This document shows, in pieces, positions 62,106 to 64,000 of a stretch of DNA of 64,000 nucleotides. The notes under the pieces were generated by a model. That model saw only the letters and a list, made by a program, of their open reading frames with translations, was not told the DNA's origin and did not search any database. Source of the DNA: Kiritimatiellales bacterium (GTDB lineage Bacteria; Verrucomicrobiota; Kiritimatiellia; Kiritimatiellales; Tichowtungiaceae). The first letter of the stretch is position 1, and each line of letters starts with the position of its first letter. The position numbers and the translations under genes were made by a program. Location: assembly GCA_041656295.1 (NCBI GenBank), contig JBBADV010000012.1:9956-73955 (forward strand). The letters run 5' to 3'.

Positions 62106-63509
62106 TTATTCGCTTTTTTGCGCCGGCATGACCGCATGTACAGTATTCAGCCATCGAAACAGTGTTGTTTTTAACAGTGCTGTTTTTTCCGGATACATCG
62201 CCGCCAGATTTTTTTGTTCGCCGGAATCGTTCGACAAATTGTAAAGTTCTGTCGTTCCATCTTCATAAGAATAAATCAGCTTAAAATCTCCGGAGCGCAC
62301 CGTGCCGCCCATCGGACCGCACCAGCCGCGATAATGCGGAAAATGCCAGCACAGCGGTTCGCTGCGCACAAACCTGCTTTCGCCTTTCCACAGCGGAAGC
62401 ATGCTGATGCCCTCAACGCCCGCCGGAATTTTCTGCGTCGAACGCGCTGCGTCCAGCAGCGTCGGAAAAAAGTCGTACGAAATTACCGGTTCGCGACAAA
62501 CGGCACCGGCGGCAATCACGCCCGGCCAGCGCACCGCCTGCGGCACGCGGATTCCGCCTTCCCATAAATCGGCTTTTTTGCCGCGCAACGGACTGTTACC
62601 TTCCATTCCGCCGTTGTCGGAAGTGAAAATAACAATCGTATTTTCTGCTAGATTTTTTTCATCCAGCGCTGCCATTAAGCGTCCGATGTTTTCATCAATG
62701 CTGAAAATCATTGCCGCATAATTCGCCAGCTCACCATATTCCGGATCGACCAGTTCCGGCTTCGGCTGATGCGGACGGTGCACTGAATAAAAACTCAGGT
62801 AGGTTAAAAACGGACGGTTACGGTTCTGTTCAATAAACTGAAGTGCTTCCGTTGTTAAACGATCCGTCAAATATTCACCGGCGGCACCGTCCGGAATCGT
62901 CGCGTTTTTATACGGCGAAAAATATGACGGCGGCTGGCCGTACGCACAACCGCCGATATTCACATCGAACCCCTGATGCTCCGGTTGAAATTCCGGCAGC
63001 ATCACGCCAAAATTTTCCGGATGCACATTCACATCTGCGCCGGAAAGATGCCACTTACCGAAAAATCCGGTTGCATAGCCGTCCGCCTGCAAACATTCGG
63101 CGAACGTGATTTCTTCGAGCGGTAAAACATATCTGAATTCCGGTGCAATCAGTTTTGCATCTGCCGGCACACGTGTGGCATCGAACGCAATATCGCCTGG
63201 GATATGAGTGGTCAGCCGCAGTGCCGCCGGCGATTTGCCGGTCATCAGGCTTGCGCGCGTCGGCGAGCAGACCGGACACGCGGCGTACGCATCCGTAAAA
63301 ACCATTCCCTGTGCCGCAAGCTTTTTCAGATTCGGCGTCGGATACGGGCTGCGTACATCCGGCTGGATATCCACATCGCGCCAGCCGAGATCATCCACCA
63401 GAATAAAAACAATATTCGGCTTCGCCGCCGGCGGCACTCCGGCTGCACCGGAATTGAATGCCGACAGCACCATGCCGGCAATCGCTATGTCAAAAATTCT
63501 TTTGTTCAT
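62106..63509 (-). CDS. Sulfatase, Cys-type, exported
   Basis: A 467-residue S1 sulfatase. The ATG at 63509 gives a signal peptide (MNKRIFDIAIAGMVLSAFNS, cleaved around residue 26); an earlier ATG in frame would add a charged non-signal stretch. The active-site motif is ACPVCSPTRASLMTG with Cys81 as formylglycine precursor; metal ligands NIVFILVDDLGWRDV and IVIFTSDNGGMEGNSPLRG. It is a paralogue of the sulfatase at 41247, with the same DVRSPYPTPNLKKLAAQGMV and ADLWEGGIRVPQAVRWPGVI regions. First gene of the minus-strand operon with the SSS symporter; a LacI-type near-palindrome lies about 120 bp upstream. Confidence 0.93.
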   Translation of the reverse strand: MNKRIFDIAIAGMVLSAFNSGAAGVPPAAKPNIVFILVDDLGWRDVDIQPDVRSPYPTPNLKKLAAQGMVFTDAYAACPVCSPTRASLMTGKSPAALRLTTHIPGDIAFDATRVPADAKLIAPEFRYVLPLEEITFAECLQADGYATGFFGKWHLSGADVNVHPENFGVMLPEFQPEHQGFDVNIGGCAYGQPPSYFSPYKNATIPDGAAGEYLTDRLTTEALQFIEQNRNRPFLTYLSFYSVHRPHQPKPELVDPEYGELANYAAMIFSIDENIGRLMAALDEKNLAENTIVIFTSDNGGMEGNSPLRGKKADLWEGGIRVPQAVRWPGVIAAGAVCREPVISYDFFPTLLDAARSTQKIPAGVEGISMLPLWKGESRFVRSEPLCWHFPHYRGWCGPMGGTVRSGDFKLIYSYEDGTTELYNLSNDSGEQKNLAAMYPEKTALLKTTLFRWLNTVHAVMPAQKSE

Positions 63510-63627
63510 TTGATATTCATCCCTTTCATTTTCATTGTATTCTTCCTTGTGATAAAATTGCACTCCAGTCGTGTTAAGTAGGCTGTGATATTAGTTTTTA
63601 AAAGATCAACGGTTAAATCATTTTTTA

Positions 63628-63642
63628 GTTAAGCGCATTAAT
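63628..63642. promoter_or_regulatory. Candidate LacI operator upstream of the last sulfatase operon
   Basis: GTTAAGCGCATTAAT is a near-palindrome with central GCGC that matches the GTTAAGCGCTTAAC consensus with one insertion or shift, about 120 bp upstream of the ATG at 63509 and 55 bp before the LacI remnant on the other strand. Confidence 0.45.
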
Positions 63643-63696
63643 TATCGAATTTCGAATATAACTCAGTATACCGCCCGAACGGAAAAAGCGGTAACG

Positions 63697-63792
63697 ATGG
63701 CGAATATTGCACAAATGGCGGGAATCAGTCCGGCCTCAGTTTCATTTGCGTTAAGCAATCATCTGTGCATCGCCAAAGAAACCAAAAAATGA
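63697..63792 (+). pseudogene. LacI-family regulator remnant (helix-turn-helix only)
   Basis: The frame starts MANIAQMAGISPASVSFALS and ends with a TGA after KETKK; beyond the stop the same frame continues IQQICKKAGDICGI. This is the DNA-binding start of a LacI-family protein (AGISPASVSFALSNH). Only about 31 codons are open, and the sensor domain is missing, so the gene is dead. It sits divergently to the sulfatase operon, as the intact lacI does to its cluster, so it probably once regulated it. Confidence 0.8.
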
Positions 63793-63926
63793 ATTCAGCA
63801 GATTTGTAAAAAAGCCGGAGACATTTGCGGTATCGTCATTCATGCGCATCATAGGTAGATTGTAGAAGCTAGATGTTTAGTCCCACAGTGTGCTGGAGTG
63901 ATGTATAACCAGCTCCGGAGGGATGA

Positions 63927-64000
63927 ATTACGGGACAGATAGTACACGGATGCGCCCGTACGACTGAGGCGGTGTGTCGAACGATACAACATCGTCAAGA
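63927..64000 (+). pseudogene. IS481-family transposase, N-terminal fragment at window edge
   Basis: The frame ITGQIVHGCARTTEAVCRTI followed by QHRQ matches the very beginning of IS481-family transposases (MGQVLHGSATTTEAVRRAIQ type). The codon before it is TGA and the first codon is ATT rather than ATG, so either the start is non-standard or it has mutated. The rest lies outside the window. Confidence 0.6.

Noticed and set aside
1..64000. tRNA, rRNA or replication origin
   Set aside because: No cloverleaf with CCA-end pattern, no rRNA-like sequence and no DnaA-box cluster was noticed; a covariance search was not possible.

Overview
The window looks like a piece of chromosome from an anaerobic, Gram-negative, polysaccharide-degrading bacterium of the PVC superphylum, most likely Kiritimatiellota or a close relative. 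This placement is an inference. It rests on six S1-type sulfatases in about 25 kb, PEP-CTERM proteins with T5SS/PEP-CTERM-associated beta-solenoid repeats, outer-membrane and lipoprotein genes, an EpmA/EF-P pair, and many dispersed intergenic repeats. Two of the sulfatases are Ser-type, which implies an anaerobic (radical SAM) sulfatase-maturing enzyme elsewhere in the genome. No rRNA, tRNA or CRISPR array was seen.

Region 1 (1-12 kb) is mostly housekeeping. It holds the 5' end of a probable L-rhamnose isomerase gene, a broken AraC-type regulator, a YhcH-family protein, HtpG, an ABC-F ATPase, an AT-rich orphan gene, a HAD phosphatase, a small gene overlapping a nucleotidyltransferase, an isochorismatase-like hydrolase, a DMT exporter, a PEGA-repeat lipoprotein and a WYL regulator.

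Region 2 (12-16.1 kb) is a decayed, AT-rich defence-like island. It contains a zinc-ribbon miniprotein, a PUA/EVE-like protein cut by an IS1595-family element, a DUF262 (GmrSD-type) pseudogene split by an IS5-family element with a TA duplication, and an intact two-TM plus macro-domain protein that resembles the effector of type II Thoeris.

Region 3 (16.1-23.7 kb) returns to housekeeping genes (epmA, efp, purH, hpt), an outer-membrane barrel and an XRE-cupin regulator, separated by intergenic repeats and IS5/IS30 remnants.

Region 4 (23.9-38.8 kb, + strand) is a sialic-acid/amino-sugar locus. Three secreted beta-solenoid proteins are followed by a solenoid-esterase-sialidase fusion, a sodium/solute symporter, NagA, NagB, a solenoid-esterase fusion, an HpcH/HpaI aldolase and an AGE-type epimerase. 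Together they could release, de-acetylate, import and break down sialic acid to fructose-6-phosphate. There is no DHDPS-type NanA lyase here; the HpcH/HpaI aldolase sits where it would be expected.

Region 5 (39.2-63.6 kb, mostly - strand) is a sulfated-galactan/glycoprotein locus. It has six sulfatases, a beta-helix protein, a large beta-strand-repeat/TIM-barrel hydrolase, a PEP-CTERM paralogue of that protein's N-terminus, a GH36 alpha-galactosidase, a second sodium/solute symporter and a divergent LacI regulator. A shared near-palindrome (consensus about GTTAAGCGCTTAAC) lies near lacI and 75-120 bp upstream of three transcription units, which suggests one LacI regulon. The window ends in a LacI remnant and the start of an IS481-family transposase.
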